This document shows, piece by piece, positions 18,196 through 26,723 of a stretch of DNA of 64,000 nt; within the stretch, counting starts at the first letter, position 1, and each line of letters opens with the position of its first letter. Source of the DNA: Aeromicrobium massiliense JC14. GTDB lineage: Bacteria > Actinomycetota > Actinomycetes > Propionibacteriales > Nocardioidaceae. The stretch spans positions 399,642 to 463,641 of the forward strand of contig NZ_HE978636.1 in NCBI RefSeq assembly GCF_000312105.1, read 5' to 3'. Both the position numbers and the translations under genes were made by a program. Below the pieces are notes generated by a model. It was not told the DNA's origin. It searched no databases and saw nothing but the letters and a program-made list of their open reading frames with translations.

Positions 18196-18201
18196 AGTCT
18201 A
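18196..18201 (-). promoter_or_regulatory. -10-like element of lysS
   Basis: TAGACT on the minus strand ends eight bases before the GTG of lysS. There is no ribosome-binding site between them. Confidence 0.45.
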
Positions 18202-18233
18202 GTGGCGTGGCGAGGGACGCCGTGCCGCGCGGG

Positions 18234-18899
18234 TCAGCGTCCGTTGAGGTCGCGCAGGCGGACCTGCTGGGCGAACAGCATCCGGCGCAGGCGGGCGGCC
18301 TCGGACTCGGGGATCTCGAAGTGGACGACGAGCTCGGTGCGGTCGTCGGCCTCGCGCACCGGCGCGCTGTCCGAGACCCGCGCGGGCAGGTCGTAGGAGT
18401 CGTCGCCGATGGTGAACGTGGCCTGCAGCTTGGCGTTCGGCTTGAGGTCCTCGTAGCGGGCGGTCGGCACCGAGACGCACGCGGCGGCCTCGCTGAGGTC
18501 GACCAGCCAGCCGCTGATGTCGGCGACGTCCGGGGTCGGGTCGATCGGCCGCTCGGCGACGAACGCCAGGGCGACGCCGGCCGAGACGGGCACGCGGACG
18601 AAGGCGCGGCGCTGCTGGCGGGACGCGGGCCCGGTGATGGACAGCTCCCAGATGTCGAGGTTGTTGTCGGAGCGACGCTCGTTGAGCTTCACCGGCAGGC
18701 TCATCACGCCGCGGTCGGCGGGCCACATGACGGTGAGGCCCTCGGGACGCAGGCCGATGCCGGACTCACCGTCGACCGGGCGGGGCACGACCAGCACGCT
18801 GCCGCTGAGGTCCTCGATCCTGGTCGGCAGCTCCTTGCCGGACAGGTCACGCACCGTGACCAGCTGGTTGACCTCGGGCATGGGCGATCCGTCGACCAC
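18234..18899 (-). CDS. PilZ-domain c-di-GMP-binding protein (YcgR-like)
   Basis: The 221-residue protein has an N-terminal YcgR-like beta domain and a C-terminal PilZ domain. The PilZ domain carries the RxxxR motif (RRAFVRV) and a second motif DLSEAAA, a variant of the usual (D/N)xSxxG. It should bind cyclic di-GMP and act on an unknown target. GTG at 18899 is preferred to the longer TTG at 18917 because AAGGAG lies six bases upstream of the GTG. A GGDEF protein, a possible source of the ligand, is encoded about 30 kb away. Confidence 0.85.
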   Translation of the reverse strand: MVDGSPMPEVNQLVTVRDLSGKELPTRIEDLSGSVLVVPRPVDGESGIGLRPEGLTVMWPADRGVMSLPVKLNERRSDNNLDIWELSITGPASRQQRRAFVRVPVSAGVALAFVAERPIDPTPDVADISGWLVDLSEAAACVSVPTARYEDLKPNAKLQATFTIGDDSYDLPARVSDSAPVREADDRTELVVHFEIPESEAARLRRMLFAQQVRLRDLNGR

Positions 18900-18987
18900 A
18901 GCGGGCTCCTTCGTCAAAGCGGCATCCTGCCTCCGCCGGCGCGAGCTGCACCGACGCGACCATCATTGCTAACACGTATCGGCACCG

Positions 18988-19006
18988 CGCGTCCTGGGAT
19001 GCGCGA
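18988..19006 (+). repeat. 19-bp direct repeat, left copy
   Basis: CGCGTCCTGGGATGCGCGA is identical to 20352-20370. With flanks the match extends to ACC-N-core-N4-GTCG. The two copies bracket the DUF4406/DeoR gene pair exactly. Confidence 0.8.
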
Positions 19007-19062
19007 AACTGTCGCGAAGCCGACACCGCCGTCGACGCCGCGAGCCACGTCCCGCGTCCGGA

Positions 19063-19467
19063 TCAGCCGACCGGCTCCGCGACGTAGCCCGGCACGTCCT
19101 CGACGCGCTCGTAGACAGGGATCCCCCGCTCGCGGGCGATCCGGACGTCCTGGTCGGCGCCCTTGCTGGCGCCGGGCAGCCGCAGCACCGCGTCGCAGTG
19201 CTGCAGCAGACGCTCGGCGGTCGGGTACAGGACGGCCTCGGACTCGGCGTCGCCGACGCGCGTGGAGCCCGCTCCCCGGGCGACCGGCAGGGCGACCCAC
19301 TCGCCGATCATCGGGACGTGGCCGGCGCGGAAGACCGGCCACGCCGCCGACTCGAGGGCGCGCAGGTTCGCGTCCAGGCGCTCGGGGACGTCGTCGGTGC
19401 CGGAGCGGTAGGGCCCGGCGATCAGGATCATCATCGGCCGCGCGGCGGCCGTCTCGTTCGTCGTCAT
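19063..19467 (-). CDS. DUF4406 / nucleoside 2-deoxyribosyltransferase-like protein
   Basis: The 134-residue protein resembles small Rossmann-like DUF4406 proteins related to nucleoside deoxyribosyltransferases: MMILIAGPYRSG at the start, a helical RLDANLRALESAAW, and CDAVLRLPGASKGADQDVRIARERGIPVY at the end. These may act on nucleotide or nucleoside substrates, but the activity is not established for this branch. The start ATG at 19467 is used; an earlier in-frame start at 19503 falls within the operator region. It is divergent from a DeoR regulator with phased operator half-sites between them. Confidence 0.72.
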   Translation of the reverse strand: MTTNETAAARPMMILIAGPYRSGTDDVPERLDANLRALESAAWPVFRAGHVPMIGEWVALPVARGAGSTRVGDAESEAVLYPTAERLLQHCDAVLRLPGASKGADQDVRIARERGIPVYERVEDVPGYVAEPVG

Positions 19468-19481
19468 GTCCCGACCATAAC

Positions 19482-19529
19482 GTGCAGATTCGTGCAAAAA
19501 CAAGACGAACTGTGCAGACCCGGTAGACT
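19482..19529. promoter_or_regulatory. Operator with three phased YGTGCARA sites and leaderless deoR promoter
   Basis: CGTGCAGA (19481), CGTGCAAA (19491) and TGTGCAGA (19511) recur at 10- and 20-bp intervals, placing all on one face of the helix. TAGACT (19524-19529) is followed six bases later by the deoR GTG with no ribosome-binding site, so the message is likely leaderless. The regulator probably controls itself and the divergent DUF4406 gene. Confidence 0.65.
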
Positions 19530-19535
19530 GCCTGC

Positions 19536-20294
19536 GTGCTAGCCGCCCAGCGCAAGGACCTCATCCTCGACCTGCTCCGCACCGAGGGACGTGTGGTCGC
19601 CAAGGAGGTCGCCGCTCGACTCGACCTGTCCGAGGACACGATCCGCCGCGACCTGCGCGAGCTGGCGACCGAGGGACGCGTCCAACGCGTGCACGGCGGC
19701 GCGCTGCCCGCGTCCCCCGCCGTGGCCGACTTCGCGTCACGGTCGACGATCGGTCGGGGCGCCAAGGCGCAGGTCGCCGCCCTCGCGGTGTCCTTCGTGC
19801 GTCCCGGCCAGACGATCGCCGTCGACGGTGGCACCACGGCCCTCGAGGTCGTCCGGCACCTGCCGGCCGACCTGGCGGCCACCGTCGTCACCCACAGCCC
19901 GACGATCGCGGTCGAGCTGGCCCGCCATCCGAGCGTCGACGTGATCGTCGTCGGCGGCCGGTTGTTCAAGCACTCCGTGGTCGCCGCAGGGGCCGCGGCG
20001 CACGAGGCCATCGGACGGATCACCGCCGACGTCTTCCTGCTCGGGGTCACCGGAGCGCATCCCACGGCCGGGCTCACCACGGGCGACGCCGACGAGGCCG
20101 CCATCAAGCGCGCGTGGGTGCGGCGGTCGGCCGAGACGTACGTGCTGGCGAGCCACGAGAAGATCGGCACGGCGTCGGCGTTCGAGGTGGTCCCGCTGGC
20201 CGAGGTGACCGCCGTCCTGACCGACGCCGAGGCCCCCGAGCGGGCGGTCGCCGAGCTGCGCGAGTCCGGGGTGGACGTCCGCGTCGCCGGCTGA
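19536..20294 (+). CDS. DeoR-family transcriptional regulator
   Basis: The 252-residue protein has an N-terminal DeoR helix-turn-helix (RVVAKEVAARLDLSEDTIRRDLREL, then RVQRVHGGAL) and a C-terminal sugar-phosphate-binding domain (DGGTTALEVVRHLP; VVGGRLF; FLLGVTGAH; LASHEKIG). Family members repress sugar or nucleoside catabolic genes until a phosphorylated ligand binds. It is divergent from a DUF4406 gene. Together with that gene it is bracketed by 19-bp direct repeats. The ligand is unknown. Confidence 0.9.
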   Translation: MLAAQRKDLILDLLRTEGRVVAKEVAARLDLSEDTIRRDLRELATEGRVQRVHGGALPASPAVADFASRSTIGRGAKAQVAALAVSFVRPGQTIAVDGGTTALEVVRHLPADLAATVVTHSPTIAVELARHPSVDVIVVGGRLFKHSVVAAGAAAHEAIGRITADVFLLGVTGAHPTAGLTTGDADEAAIKRAWVRRSAETYVLASHEKIGTASAFEVVPLAEVTAVLTDAEAPERAVAELRESGVDVRVAG

Positions 20295-20351
20295 CGCCAC
20301 CGGCGGCTCGTGGCCCACGCGCGCCTCGTGACGTCGAAGGGCCGCAGACCC

Positions 20352-20370
20352 CGCGTCCTGGGATGCGCGA
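20352..20370 (+). repeat. 19-bp direct repeat, right copy
   Basis: Identical to 18988-19006 and in the same orientation. It lies between the deoR stop and the hydrolase gene. Confidence 0.8.
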
Positions 20371-20462
20371 GCGCGTCGTGGGTCCGACAGTGCCTGAGCC
20401 GTCTCGTACCGACGACGGCCTACCCACGCGCCGTGCGCCACGACCCGAACCCGGAGGCCCCC

Positions 20463-21338
20463 ATGACCAGCAGCTCGCTCCCGTTCCGTCTGCGCGGAGC
20501 GGACCGACGCGAAGAGGTTGAGCTGCCGGACGGCCGGCGGCTGGCCTGGTCGGAGTGGGGCCCGGCCGACGGCCCGGTGGTGCTGCTGTGCACCGGAGCC
20601 GCGACGAGCGGCAGCCTCGGGCTGGACGCCGACGCGGTCGATGCGTCCGGGGTGCGACTGGTCGGCCTGGACCGACCGGGTCTGGGCCGGTCCACGCACG
20701 ACCCGGCCCGGACGCTGACCTCCTTCGCCGCCGACGTCGCCGCCGCGGGCCGGTCGGCCGGATGGTTGCGGCCGGTCGCCGTCGGGTTCTCGCAGGGCGC
20801 CCCCTTCGCCCTCGCGCTGGCCGCGTCCGGGCTGGTCGACCGCGTCGCCGTCGTCTCGGGCCAGGACGACCTCGCAGAGCACCTGCCCACGCTGGACGAC
20901 CACCTGCGCGGCCTGGTGGAGGCGGTCCGTGCCCGTCCCGACGCGGTCGAGCAGGACGTGGCCGACTCGACGACCGCCGACTGGTTCCTGACGATGGTGG
21001 ACACGACGAGCGGCGAGGCCGACCGGGCCGTCTACCGCGACCCCGCCTTCTCCGCCGCGTTCACCGCCGCCGTGCGGGAGGCGCTCGAACCCGGCGCCGC
21101 CGGCTACGCCCGCGACCTGGTCACCGCGATGGGGCCGTGGCCGTTCCGACCGGAGGACGTCCTCGCCCACGTCGACCTCTGGTACGGCGCCCTCGACGAC
21201 AGCCCGGTGCACTCGCCCGACCACGGCGCACGGCTGGCCGCACGGCTTCCGCACGCGGACCGCCACGTCGACCCGGGGGAGGGCGGGTCGCTGCTGTGGA
21301 CGCGCAGCCGGGAGATCCTCGCCACGCTCCTGGCCTGA
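20463..21338 (+). CDS. Alpha/beta-hydrolase fold protein
   Basis: The 291-residue protein has the oxyanion region LLCTGAATSGSLGL, a nucleophile elbow GFSQGA with the candidate catalytic serine, and a late DRHVDPGEGGSLLW segment that may hold the catalytic histidine region in an atypical form. The family includes esterases, lipases and haloalkane-type enzymes; the substrate cannot be read. The start ATG follows GGAGGCCCCC. It stands alone between the DeoR unit and nhaA and is followed by a hairpin. Confidence 0.82.
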   Translation: MTSSSLPFRLRGADRREEVELPDGRRLAWSEWGPADGPVVLLCTGAATSGSLGLDADAVDASGVRLVGLDRPGLGRSTHDPARTLTSFAADVAAAGRSAGWLRPVAVGFSQGAPFALALAASGLVDRVAVVSGQDDLAEHLPTLDDHLRGLVEAVRARPDAVEQDVADSTTADWFLTMVDTTSGEADRAVYRDPAFSAAFTAAVREALEPGAAGYARDLVTAMGPWPFRPEDVLAHVDLWYGALDDSPVHSPDHGARLAARLPHADRHVDPGEGGSLLWTRSREILATLLA

Positions 21339-21342
21339 GCGC

Positions 21343-21381
21343 GGACCACGTCCGGCCCGGCGCCGTCGGCGCACGTGGTCC
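21343..21381 (+). terminator. Hairpin after the hydrolase gene
   Basis: GGACCACGT (21343-21351) pairs with ACGTGGTCC (21373-21381), with a GC-rich loop that can fold further. It lies just after the stop codon and before the nhaA promoter. Confidence 0.6.
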
Positions 21382-21388
21382 CCGTCCC

Positions 21389-21394
21389 TAGGCT
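21389..21394 (+). promoter_or_regulatory. -10 element for a leaderless nhaA transcript
   Basis: TAGGCT is followed by six bases and then the GTG start at 21401. No ribosome-binding site is present. Confidence 0.55.
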
Positions 21395-21400
21395 TGGCCC

Positions 21401-23206
21401 GTGAACCGGCTCCTGGACGCCTTCCGCGGACGAGACAAGGCCTCGGCCGCCCTGCTCCTGCTGGCCACGCTGGCCGCGATCGCGTGGGCCAACTCCCCCG
21501 CGGGCGACTCGTACGCGACGTTCTGGCACACCGAGGTCGGCCTCGTGGTCGGCGACTGGTCGCTGGGCCTGGACCTGCACGCGCTGGTCAACGACGCGCT
21601 CATGGCGGTGTTCTTCTTCGTCGTCGGGCTCGAGGTGAAGCGCGAGCTGACGATCGGCGAGCTGACCGAGCGCAGCCGGGCGATCGTCCCGATCGTCGCC
21701 GCGGCCGCCGGCCTGGTCGTCCCGGCGCTGCTGTTCTGGGCGGTGAACGCCGGCACCGACGCCGCGCACGCGTGGGGCGTCGTGATCTCGACCGACACCG
21801 CGTTCCTGCTCGGTGCCCTGGCCATCATCGGCCCGAAGCACCCCGCCCGCCTGCGCCTGTTCCTGCTGACCCTGGCCGTCGTGGACGACATCGGGGCGCT
21901 GGCCGCCATCGCCCTGTTCTACGGCGACGACCTAGCGGTCGGACCGCTGGTGGTCGCCGCCGTCCTGCTCGTCGCGCTCGTGCTCGTGCGCCGCCTGCCC
22001 GTCGACCACGGACCGCTCTACCTGGTCGGCGGCGTCGCGCTGTGGTTCGCGCTGCACGAGGGTGGCGTGCACGCGACCCTCGCCGGCGTCGCGCTCGCGC
22101 TCGTCATCCCGGTCGCCGCGCCCCGGCGCCGCGACGTGGAGCAGGTCGCCGACCTGACCCGCGCGTTCCGCCAGTCCCCCAGCCCGGCGTACGCGGCCGC
22201 GGCCCGGCGCGGCATCCGCCGCTCGATCTCGATCAACGAGCGGCTCGACGGCGCGATCAGCCCGTACGTGTCCTACCTCGTCCTGCCGGTGTTCGCGCTG
22301 GCCAACGCCGGCGTCCGGCTGGACGGGCCGACCCTCGAGGCGGCCGCCACGTCGCGCCTGACCTGGGGCATCGTCCTCGGCCTCGTCGTCGGCAAGCTGG
22401 TCGGCATCACCGCGGCGGCGGCGCTCGTGCCGCGTCTGGGCTGGGGCCGCCTTGCGCCCGGCCTCGGCATCGGACGCGTCGCCAGCGGAGCCGCCCTGTC
22501 CGGCATCGGCTTCACGATCTCGTTGCTCATCGTCTCGCTCGCCCTCGACGACCCGCGCCAGCAGGACGAGGCCCGGGTCGGCGTCCTGCTCGCCTCGGCG
22601 CTCGCGTTCGCGCTGGGCTGGATCGTGCTGGACCTGCTCGACCGGGTGCGCCCGAACGAGGCGGTCGGCGCGCACCTCGTGCGTCCGTTCGACCCCGAGC
22701 GCGACCACTTCGTCGGGCGTCCGGACGCGCCGCTCGTGCTCGTGGAGTACCTCGACTTCGAGTGCCCGTTCTGCAGCCGCGCGACCGGCTCGGTCGACGA
22801 GGTGCGCGAGCAGCTCGGCGACGACCTGGTCTGGGTCTACCGGCACTTCCCGCTCGACCGCGTCCACCCGCACGCCCGCGAGGCCGCGCACGCGTTCGAG
22901 GCGGCCGAGCGCCAGGGCCACGGGCTCGAGCTCGGACGCCGCATGTTCGCCCACCAGGACGCGCTCGAGCGCGAGGACCTGCTGGCCCACGCAGCCGAGC
23001 TGGGGCTCGACCTCGACCGGTTCGAGCGCGACCTCGACAGGGCGTCGATCGCCCGCCGGGTCGACGACGACGCCGACGATGCCGAGCTCATGGACCTGTC
23101 GGGCACGCCCACGTTCTTCGTCGGGGAAGCCCGCCACCGCGGCCCGTTCGACGCCGCGACGCTCGTCGCCGCGCTCGAGGCGACCCGGCGCCAGCAGGAC
23201 GCCTAG
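21401..23206 (+). CDS. nhaA: Na+/H+ antiporter NhaA fused to a C-terminal DsbA-like thioredoxin domain
   Basis: Residues 1 to about 415 are a complete NhaA: LMAVFFFVVGLEVKRELTIGEL, STDTAFLLGAL, LAVVDDIGALAAIALFY (the ion-binding Asp pair) and ALSGIGFTISLLIVSLAL. From about residue 430 a DsbA/thioredoxin-like domain follows, with the redox motif C455-P-F-C458 in DFECPFCSR and the cis-proline loop SGTPTFFVG near the end. The fusion is known in several actinobacteria. The redox domain could gate transport or respond to oxidants. A leaderless GTG start is used. The stop shares CTAG with the convergent small gene. Confidence 0.93.
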   Translation: MNRLLDAFRGRDKASAALLLLATLAAIAWANSPAGDSYATFWHTEVGLVVGDWSLGLDLHALVNDALMAVFFFVVGLEVKRELTIGELTERSRAIVPIVAAAAGLVVPALLFWAVNAGTDAAHAWGVVISTDTAFLLGALAIIGPKHPARLRLFLLTLAVVDDIGALAAIALFYGDDLAVGPLVVAAVLLVALVLVRRLPVDHGPLYLVGGVALWFALHEGGVHATLAGVALALVIPVAAPRRRDVEQVADLTRAFRQSPSPAYAAAARRGIRRSISINERLDGAISPYVSYLVLPVFALANAGVRLDGPTLEAAATSRLTWGIVLGLVVGKLVGITAAAALVPRLGWGRLAPGLGIGRVASGAALSGIGFTISLLIVSLALDDPRQQDEARVGVLLASALAFALGWIVLDLLDRVRPNEAVGAHLVRPFDPERDHFVGRPDAPLVLVEYLDFECPFCSRATGSVDEVREQLGDDLVWVYRHFPLDRVHPHAREAAHAFEAAERQGHGLELGRRMFAHQDALEREDLLAHAAELGLDLDRFERDLDRASIARRVDDDADDAELMDLSGTPTFFVGEARHRGPFDAATLVAALEATRRQQDA

Positions 23207-23373
23207 CGGAGACGGCCGGCCCGCCGGGTCCGCACGACGACGGCCACCGCCCCGAGCACGAGCAGCACGCCGAGGCCCTGCAGGCCGGGCGAGTCGTCCG
23301 CGCCGCCGAGCAGCACGGCGGCCACGCCGAGCACCACGAGCAGGGCCACGAGCACGAACGACGAGGGACGCAT
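23203..23373 (-). CDS. Small membrane protein (56 residues)
   Basis: The product is essentially two hydrophobic segments (SFVLVALLVVLGVAAVLLGG and LGVLLVLGAVAVVV) ending in a basic tail RTRRAGRLR. No function can be proposed. Its stop overlaps the nhaA stop through the palindrome CTAG, and it points at nhaA. Coding potential is plausible but the protein is short. Confidence 0.5.
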   Translation of the reverse strand: MRPSSFVLVALLVVLGVAAVLLGGADDSPGLQGLGVLLVLGAVAVVVRTRRAGRLR

Positions 23374-23461
23374 GCGTCCATGCTCGCCGTCGCCCGGCCG
23401 CCTGTCGATCGACCGCCCGAGCGGCCGGTGTAGCCCGCTGCCCGTCGGGTACGGGGGACGC

Positions 23462-23620
23462 ATGACCCAGCAGCACGAGCCCGACGACCCGACCCAGCCG
23501 CCGGCCGATCCCGCGGCCGAGACCCCGTCGGTCGACTCCCTCGACGGAGCCGACCAGACCGCCGAGGAGGAGGCCGAGGTCCAGCAGGACGAGGAGGGCG
23601 TGCCCCCGCCCCCGGACTGA
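23462..23620 (+). CDS. Small acidic, probably disordered protein (52 residues)
   Basis: The ATG is preceded by a GGGGGA ribosome-binding-like sequence. The product is rich in Asp, Glu, Pro and Gln (EEEAEVQQDEEGVPPPPD at the end), with no hydrophobic core. Similar short acidic proteins are common in actinobacteria and have no known role. It ends three bases before the convergent coaX stop. Confidence 0.5.
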   Translation: MTQQHEPDDPTQPPADPAAETPSVDSLDGADQTAEEEAEVQQDEEGVPPPPD

Positions 23621-23623
23621 CGG

Positions 23624-24400
23624 TCAGCCGAAGTTGCGCTCGTGCACCAGGCGCAGGCCCTGCAGCGTCAGCCACGGGTCGCGCGTGGTGATCGACGAGC
23701 ACGCGTCGAGCACCGCCTCGGGGTAGGACCCGGTCGCGATGACCGCGACGTCGTCGGCGTCGCCGAGCTCGTCCAGCATCCGCTCGACGATGCCGTCGAC
23801 CAGGCCGGCGAAGCCCAGCACGACACCGGACTGGATGGCCTCGACCGTGTTCTTGCCGATGACGCCGCGCGGCTCGCCCAGCTCGACGCTGCGCAGCTGG
23901 GCCCCGCGGCGCGCGAGCGCGTCCAGCGACAGCTCGACGCCCGGGGCGATCGCACCCCCGACGTAGCGGCCCTTGTCGTCCACGACGTCGAAGATCGTGG
24001 CGGTGCCGTTGAGGTCGACCACGATCGCCGGCCCGCCGTACAGCTCGGCGGCGGCGAGCGCGTTGACGATGCGGTCGGCGCCCACCTCGCGGGGGTTGTC
24101 GGTGTGGATCGGCACGCCGGTCTTCACGCCGGGCCCGACGATGCAGACGTCCGCGCCCTCGAAGTAGCGCTCGACCAGGTGCCGGAACTCCACCAGCACC
24201 GACGGCACCGTGCAGCACAGGCTGAGCGACTCGGGCACCTCCAGCCCGGCGCGCACGACCAGGCCCGAGATGAGCAGCTGCCACTCGTCGGAGGTGCGGT
24301 GCTCGACCGTCGACAGGCGCCAGTGCGCGACCAGCTCGTCGTCCTCGAAGATGCCGATCAGCGTGTGGCTGTTGCTGATGTCGAGGCAGAGCAGGCTCAT
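23624..24400 (-). CDS. coaX: Type III pantothenate kinase
   Basis: The 258-residue length, the GADRIVNALAA and GGAIAPGVELS motifs, and the operon with panD and panC identify CoaX. It phosphorylates pantothenate in the first step of CoA synthesis and needs a monovalent cation. Two phosphate-binding motifs differ from the usual form: DISNSHT at residues 7-13 (usually D-x-G-N-T-x-T) and DLNGTAT at 129-135 (usually D-F-G-T-A-T). Mycobacterial CoaX also varies here, so activity is not excluded. It starts two bases after the panD stop. Confidence 0.92.
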   Translation of the reverse strand: MSLLCLDISNSHTLIGIFEDDELVAHWRLSTVEHRTSDEWQLLISGLVVRAGLEVPESLSLCCTVPSVLVEFRHLVERYFEGADVCIVGPGVKTGVPIHTDNPREVGADRIVNALAAAELYGGPAIVVDLNGTATIFDVVDDKGRYVGGAIAPGVELSLDALARRGAQLRSVELGEPRGVIGKNTVEAIQSGVVLGFAGLVDGIVERMLDELGDADDVAVIATGSYPEAVLDACSSITTRDPWLTLQGLRLVHERNFG

Positions 24401-24402
24401 GG

Positions 24403-24822
24403 CTACCGGGCCGCGACGAGGTCGCCGCGCTCCAGGCCGTGCCCCGGCGGGACGTCGGCCGGGTCGGCGGTCAGCTGGACGATGCCGTTGCCGGCGTCCA
24501 CGAACACGACGCTCGGCTCGAACGCCTTCGCCTCGGCGTCGTCCATCTGCGCGTAGGCGATGAGGATGACCACGTCGCCGGGGTGCACCAGGTGGGCCGC
24601 GGCGCCGTTGATGCCGATGACGCCGCTGCCGCGCTCGCCGGCGATCGTGTACGTCTCCAGGCGCGCGCCGTTGGAGACGTCGACGATGTGCACGAGCTCG
24701 CCGGGCAGGATGTCGGCCGCCTCGAGCAGGTCCTCGTCGACGGTGACCGAGCCGACGTAGTGCAGGTCGGCCTGCGTCACGGTGGCGCGATGGATCTTGG
24801 ACTTCATCATCGTGCGCAGCAT
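24403..24822 (-). CDS. panD: Aspartate 1-decarboxylase proenzyme
   Basis: The 139-residue proenzyme has [20 protein letters not shown], the self-cleavage site Gly24-Ser25 in YVGSVTVD (which generates the pyruvoyl cofactor) and [12 protein letters not shown]. It makes beta-alanine for pantothenate. It starts on the last base of the panC stop region (24822) and is followed two bases later by coaX. The C-terminal tail of about 20 residues is a normal actinobacterial extension. Confidence 0.97.
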   Translation of the reverse strand: MLRTMMKSKIHRATVTQADLHYVGSVTVDEDLLEAADILPGELVHIVDVSNGARLETYTIAGERGSGVIGINGAAAHLVHPGDVVILIAYAQMDDAEAKAFEPSVVFVDAGNGIVQLTADPADVPPGHGLERGDLVAAR

Positions 24823-25709
24823 CAGGCACCTTCCCGGCCGACGTGCAGGCCGCGGTTGTCGAGGAGTCGGGTCGTGCCCACGCGGGCGGCCACGAGCAGA
24901 CGGGCGTCGCCGGCGAAGGAGTCGTCGACGGGGTTGAGGAACGGGTCGGCCAGGACGAGGTAGTCGACGTCGACGCCGGGCTCGGCGTCGAGCACGGCCC
25001 GGGCGGCCGCGAGCACCGCGTCCGCCCCCTCGACGGACGCCTCGGCACCGGCGCCGAGCGCCCGGGAGAGCGCGAGCGCCTGCTGGTGCTGGTCGGCGCT
25101 CAGGTAGACGTTGCGCGAGCTCATCGCCAGGCCGTCGTCCTCGCGGACGATCGGGTGGCCCTCGACGCGGACGTCCAGGCCCAGGTCGCGGACCATGCGC
25201 CGGATCAGCGCGAGCTGCTGGAAGTCCTTCTCGCCGAACACCGCCACGTCCGGGCGGACGGCCGCGAACAGCTTGGCCACGACCGTCAGCACGCCGCGGA
25301 AGTGGGTGGGCCGGGCCGCGCCCTCCAGCACCGTGCCGAGCGTGCCCGGGTCGACCATGACCGAGGCGTCCGGCCCGTCCGGGTACATCTCGGCGACGTC
25401 GGGCATGAAGACCACGTCGACGCCGGCCGCCTCGCACACGGCCAGGTCGGCCTCGGGCGTGCGCGGGTAGGCGTCGTAGTCCTCCCCCGGCCCGAACTGG
25501 GTCGGGTTCACGAACAGCGAGACGACCAGGACGTCGGCGGCCGGCCGGGCCAGGCGCATGAGGCTCGCGTGGCCGCCGTGCAGCGCGCCCATGGTGGGCA
25601 CGAGCGCCACCGAGCCGCGGCCGGCGAGCGCCGCGCGCAGCTCGGCGCGCGTGCGCACCACGCGCACGCCGGTGGCGACCCCTCCCGTCTCAGACGTGCG
25701 CTCGCTCAT
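24822..25709 (-). CDS. panC: Pantothenate synthetase
   Basis: The 295-residue enzyme has [17 protein letters not shown] (HIGH-type ATP motif), [29 protein letters not shown] and MSSRNVYLS, as in PanC. It condenses pantoate and beta-alanine with ATP. The ATG at 25709 is chosen; it overlaps the stop of the upstream DUF2520 gene by 4 bp. An earlier in-frame start would overlap that gene much more. Confidence 0.97.
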   Translation of the reverse strand: MSERTSETGGVATGVRVVRTRAELRAALAGRGSVALVPTMGALHGGHASLMRLARPAADVLVVSLFVNPTQFGPGEDYDAYPRTPEADLAVCEAAGVDVVFMPDVAEMYPDGPDASVMVDPGTLGTVLEGAARPTHFRGVLTVVAKLFAAVRPDVAVFGEKDFQQLALIRRMVRDLGLDVRVEGHPIVREDDGLAMSSRNVYLSADQHQQALALSRALGAGAEASVEGADAVLAAARAVLDAEPGVDVDYLVLADPFLNPVDDSFAGDARLLVAARVGTTRLLDNRGLHVGREGA

Positions 25710-26614
25710 CGGGCCTGCTCGACCGACGCGGCCAGCGAGTCCCACTCGGCCTCGTCGAGCGCCTGGCGGACGCCCGCGGACGTGCGGGCGTCGATGCGTC
25801 CGTCGCCCTCCGCACGGTGCGCCGTGGCGCGGGCGAGCTCGCGGTAGGTGGACGCCGTGGAGCCGTCGGCGCCGGCGAGCGCGTCCAGGTGCGCCCGCAC
25901 CGTGCTGACGTCACCGCGGGCGACCGGGCCGGTCAGGGCGGCGTCGCCGAAGCTGAGCGCGTTGTCGAGGGAGGCCTCGAGCAGGGGCCGCAGCACCGCC
26001 GCGACGTCCGCGTCGGGACCGGCGACCGAGCGGAGCAGCTCCATCGCCTGGTTCACGACGGTGACCAGGTGGTTGGAGCCGTGGGCGAGGGCCGCGTGGT
26101 AGGTCGCGCGGTCGTCCTCGGCGATCCAGACCGGCGTGCCGCCCAGGTCGGCCACGAGCCGCTCGGCGAGCTCGCGCTCGTCCGGGCCGGCGGTGAGGCC
26201 GAAGACGCAGGTGCGGTCGAGGTCCAGCTCGGTGCCGGTGAAGGTCATGGCCGGGTGGAACGCGATCGTGCGGGCGCCCTGGCGGGCGAGCGAGGCGAGC
26301 GAGTCGAGCCCGTGACGTCCGCTGGTGTGGAGCACGACCTGGCCCGGGCGGGCGGTGAGGTGCTCGGCCACGGCGACGAGGTGGTCGTCGGGCACGGCGA
26401 GGACGAGGACGTCCGCCGCGGCCGCGACCTGCGCCGGCGTGGTGACGCGGACGCCCGGCAGCAGCGTGTCGATGCGCAGCCGCGACGCCGGGGAGGCGCC
26501 GCTGACGGCGACGAGGTCGTGGCCCGCGGCGCGCAGGCGCGCGGCGAGCACCGAGCCGACGCGGCCGGCGCCGACGACGCCGACGCGCAGGCGGACAGGC
26601 ATGCCCTGGTGCAT
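25706..26614 (-). CDS. Rossmann-like/DUF2520 NAD(P)-binding protein of the pan operon
   Basis: The 302-residue protein has an N-terminal Rossmann fold ([22 protein letters not shown]) and the Rossmann-like/DUF2520 pattern with AFHPAMTF and [18 protein letters not shown]. It is the first gene of the operon DUF2520-panC-panD-coaX, as in mycobacteria (Rv3603c position). Since no panE or panB lies here, a role as ketopantoate reductase is an attractive but unproven idea. A -10-like TACGAT lies about 60 bp upstream. Confidence 0.85.
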   Translation of the reverse strand: MHQGMPVRLRVGVVGAGRVGSVLAARLRAAGHDLVAVSGASPASRLRIDTLLPGVRVTTPAQVAAAADVLVLAVPDDHLVAVAEHLTARPGQVVLHTSGRHGLDSLASLARQGARTIAFHPAMTFTGTELDLDRTCVFGLTAGPDERELAERLVADLGGTPVWIAEDDRATYHAALAHGSNHLVTVVNQAMELLRSVAGPDADVAAVLRPLLEASLDNALSFGDAALTGPVARGDVSTVRAHLDALAGADGSTASTYRELARATAHRAEGDGRIDARTSAGVRQALDEAEWDSLAASVEQAR

Positions 26615-26723
26615 GAGTGGTGCCTTTCGTTCCAGTCCCGCGGGCGGGTACCAGACAAAGTGACGCCGTCATCGTACGCCGGGACGGTCCCGGCCCCAAC
26701 CCGGAGCCGCCACCGGACGCACG

